Shown: one piece after another, positions 62,326 to 64,000 of the stretch | Numbering within the stretch: the first letter of the stretch is position 1 | Layout of the letters: the number at the start of each line of letters is the position of its first letter | Origin: Schaalia cardiffensis | GTDB lineage: Bacteria; Actinomycetota; Actinomycetes; Actinomycetales; Actinomycetaceae | Reading direction: 5' to 3' | NCBI RefSeq assembly: GCF_016405145.1 | Contig: NZ_JAEKIA010000004.1 | Span: 1-64,000, forward strand | Length of the DNA stretch: 64,000 nucleotides | Position numbers and translations under genes: made by a program | Notes under the pieces: model-generated | The model's database searches: none | Told to the model about the DNA's origin: nothing | The model's input: the letters and a program-made list of their open reading frames with translations, nothing else

Positions 62326-63507
62326 TCAGAATTGCTGGTTCGGGGGTGTCTGCTGCGGGAACTGGCCCGGCTGTCCGTTCATCGGGAACCCCGTTTGATC
62401 AGGTGAACCCTGCGGGTATTGCCCCTGTGCAGGCGCGCCTTGAGGGTATCCGGGCTGAGCAGGGTATCCGCCTTGAGCGGGATACGCACCAGGCTGCGCG
62501 GGGTAGCCTCCTTGAGCGGGATACGCACCCTGAGCGGGATAGGCGCCGGGTTGCGGAGCTGGGAACCCTTGGCCGGGCGCACCCTGAGGATAACCGGGCT
62601 GGGCAGGGTAACCAGGCTGTGCCGGGAAGGCGGGCTGTGCCGCGTAGCCTCCTTGAGCGGGGAATCCGGGCTGAGCGGGATAGCCGCCTTGGACCGGATA
62701 AGCACCGGGCATCTGAGCGGGCATGACCCCCGGCATCTGACCCATCATGGGCATGCCCTTGAGCTGCTGAACGAGAGTGACGACTTCAACGCACCTGTTG
62801 AAGGTCTCAATCGCCGCAGGCATTCGACCCTCAACACTGCTCGAGTGCCAGCGAACCTCGTGAACGAAAGGATCAGAAAGAGTAAAAGCCAACTCGAAAG
62901 AACGGACCTCGCGGGGGAAGCCGTTCTCATCATGCGCTGAAGAGCCGATCTCGACCACGCCCGCCATACCCGTCGAAGCGACGAGGTTCTGCAAGGCTGT
63001 TGCATCGAAAACCGCACTCCCCATGGTGACACCCGTACCAGAAGCCACGCCCACTCCAACACCAACCCCGCTCACAGTTTCAGTGCCTGGAGTCGAGTCG
63101 AAGCGGTCAGGGATCCCGTCCTCGTCGGCATCATCGGAGAAGACATCGAAGGCTGGCACAATACGAACAGACACGAGCGAATACACGGGGAAGACCGTGG
63201 GATTTCCCTCCGACCAGTCTCGTCCGAAACCGAAAACGAAAAGGCCCTGGCGCGTGTCAACCTGTAGGAGAGAATCGACGCCGACGACCCTATCGGGGGA
63301 GAAGGTGGCGAAGACCGCCTTATTCGCTTCGCGGGCTCCGAGGTGAGTTTTCACGTCCTCCACTGTCTTCGAGGACCATCCCGAGGAGAACCCCGAGACT
63401 TTCTTCTTGCACGAACCGCACAAGTACCCTTCGGAGAGTTTGAGTTTGGTGAGCATTCCAGCCTTATCACCGCACAGTTCGCACGTCTTTGTGCTGAACA
63501 GTCCCAT
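62326..63507 (-). CDS. Zinc-ribbon protein (DUF4428-like) with PGYPAQ-rich tail
   Basis: A 393-residue protein. The N-terminal zinc ribbon has C9-x2-C12 and C30-x2-C33 and resembles DUF4428. A middle beta-rich domain of about 200 residues carries an acidic [14 protein letters not shown] patch that may bind calcium, and an amphipathic helix precedes the tail. The last ~140 residues are imperfect repeats of [14 protein letters not shown], presumably disordered. GGAGG precedes ATG 63507. It is cytoplasmic, with no signal or membrane segment. Function is unknown. A TPM-like gene lies upstream on the same strand. Confidence 0.85.
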   Translation of the reverse strand: MGLFSTKTCELCGDKAGMLTKLKLSEGYLCGSCKKKVSGFSSGWSSKTVEDVKTHLGAREANKAVFATFSPDRVVGVDSLLQVDTRQGLFVFGFGRDWSEGNPTVFPVYSLVSVRIVPAFDVFSDDADEDGIPDRFDSTPGTETVSGVGVGVGVASGTGVTMGSAVFDATALQNLVASTGMAGVVEIGSSAHDENGFPREVRSFELAFTLSDPFVHEVRWHSSSVEGRMPAAIETFNRCVEVVTLVQQLKGMPMMGQMPGVMPAQMPGAYPVQGGYPAQPGFPAQGGYAAQPAFPAQPGYPAQPGYPQGAPGQGFPAPQPGAYPAQGAYPAQGGYPAQPGAYPAQGGYPAQPGYPQGAPAQGQYPQGSPDQTGFPMNGQPGQFPQQTPPNQQF

Positions 63508-63604
63508 GCCTGCCTCCTTGGCTCATCGTTTTTTCCTATTGAATGATGCGCCGCCCCCAGCGCGCTTCGCCTCGCAGACGCGAGGGGCGAGCCTGATTCC
63601 GGGC

Positions 63605-64000
63605 TCAGAACTTGCCGCCCCCGCCTCCATGAGTGGCACCACTCGACGAGGTGTGAGTAGAAGAAGAACCCCCGGAAGACGAAGGTTCGGGGCGTTTGGT
63701 CCGTGAAACGTTCGTCGTAATGAAAACGTCGTCTCCGCCGGTGACGGCGAAACCCCTATCCGAGACGTAGGAATGAGCCGTGGGCTCAAGCCCCTCGTTC
63801 GTCATCTTCGACACGAAGAGCGCTTTGACTACTGCCCGGCTCGCCAGAACACCTCCGCCGACACCGACGACCAGTGCCCCCGCCGAGTGCAAAAGCCAAT
63901 CCTTCAGAGTCTTCGGAGGGGAAGTGATCGGATGCCCCTCTTCAGCGGCCTTCATGTAGCGTTCCGTTTGCTCGACGAAGCTCTTCGCCGCGCCCTCCCA
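63605..64000 (-). CDS. TPM-domain (YgcG-like) protein, C-terminal part; 5' end outside window
   Basis: The frame is open to the right edge, so only the last 131 residues are seen. They include a KTLKDWLLHSAGALVVGVGG membrane segment, then a Ser/Thr-rich tail ending HGGGGGKF. This Gly/Ser-rich ending is typical of actinobacterial TPM/YgcG-type surface or membrane proteins, but the TPM domain itself lies beyond the window. An ATG at 63955 is internal: codons upstream (SFVEQTERY) keep a coherent protein. The stop is TGA at 63605-63607. Confidence 0.7.
   Translation of the reverse strand, partial: WEGAAKSFVEQTERYMKAAEEGHPITSPPKTLKDWLLHSAGALVVGVGGGVLASRAVVKALFVSKMTNEGLEPTAHSYVSDRGFAVTGGDDVFITTNVSRTKRPEPSSSGGSSSTHTSSSGATHGGGGGKF

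Noticed and set aside
1-64000. tRNA, rRNA or riboswitch genes
   Set aside because: I scanned the gaps by eye and saw no cloverleaf, CCA end or conserved riboswitch core; tRNAscan-SE and Infernal would be decisive.

Overview
The window comes from a GC-rich Gram-positive bacterium of the Actinomycetota, most likely an Actinomycetaceae-type (Actinomyces/Schaalia-like) or bifidobacteria-like host-associated organism. The evidence is the gene content: an FABP/YgfZ/Dtd neighbourhood, a fibronectin-MoxR-DUF58-transglutaminase-kinase cluster, an actinobacterial ESX (type VII secretion) locus, ClpC, and frequent GTG starts with ATGA/GTGA gene overlaps. The organism name is inference; no rRNA or tRNA gene was seen.

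Layout. 1-1.3 kb: the 3' end of an IS110-like transposase abuts a type I-E style CRISPR array of 19 repeats (61-bp period) that carries an internal duplication of three spacers. 1.5-10.2 kb: an unknown protein, an SPFH membrane protein with a small ribbon-helix-helix protein, an AAA/DUF4143 ATPase behind twin palindromes, purA, and two unknown membrane proteins, separated by gaps full of degenerate short repeats. 10.5-12.9 kb: overlapping genes for a nitrobindin-like protein, YgfZ and D-aminoacyl-tRNA deacylase. 13.2-25.6 kb: a cluster for a giant anchored Ig/fibronectin protein, MoxR ATPase, DUF58 protein, a transglutaminase-fold membrane protein lacking its catalytic Cys and His, and a membrane Ser/Thr kinase.

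25.8-42.0 kb: the ESX locus. It has mycosin, EccB, EccD, two WXG100 proteins, an RDD-FHA protein, a second divergent EccD, EccC, a lipoprotein, a PP2C phosphatase and a second FHA protein. Kinase, phosphatase and two FHA readers around one secretion machine suggest phospho-control of secretion or cell-wall work. No EccE or EccA was recognised.

42.1-54.0 kb: a minus-strand accessory block, probably substrates and surface factors. It has two helical secretion-target-like proteins, two tandemly duplicated and diverged secreted subtilases, an 899-residue WXG protein with EF-hand-like loops and its small partner, a VWA-SGNH hydrolase fusion, and a PASTA/NPCBM-like membrane protein. This is the most promising place for an undescribed system.

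54.4-64 kb: a nucleotidyltransferase-like gene behind a 28-bp perfect palindrome, clpC, a response regulator followed by a degenerate-kinase-like membrane protein and a NarL-type histidine kinase, a zinc-ribbon protein with a Pro/Gly/Gln-rich tail, and the 3' part of a TPM-like (YgcG-type) gene cut by the window edge.
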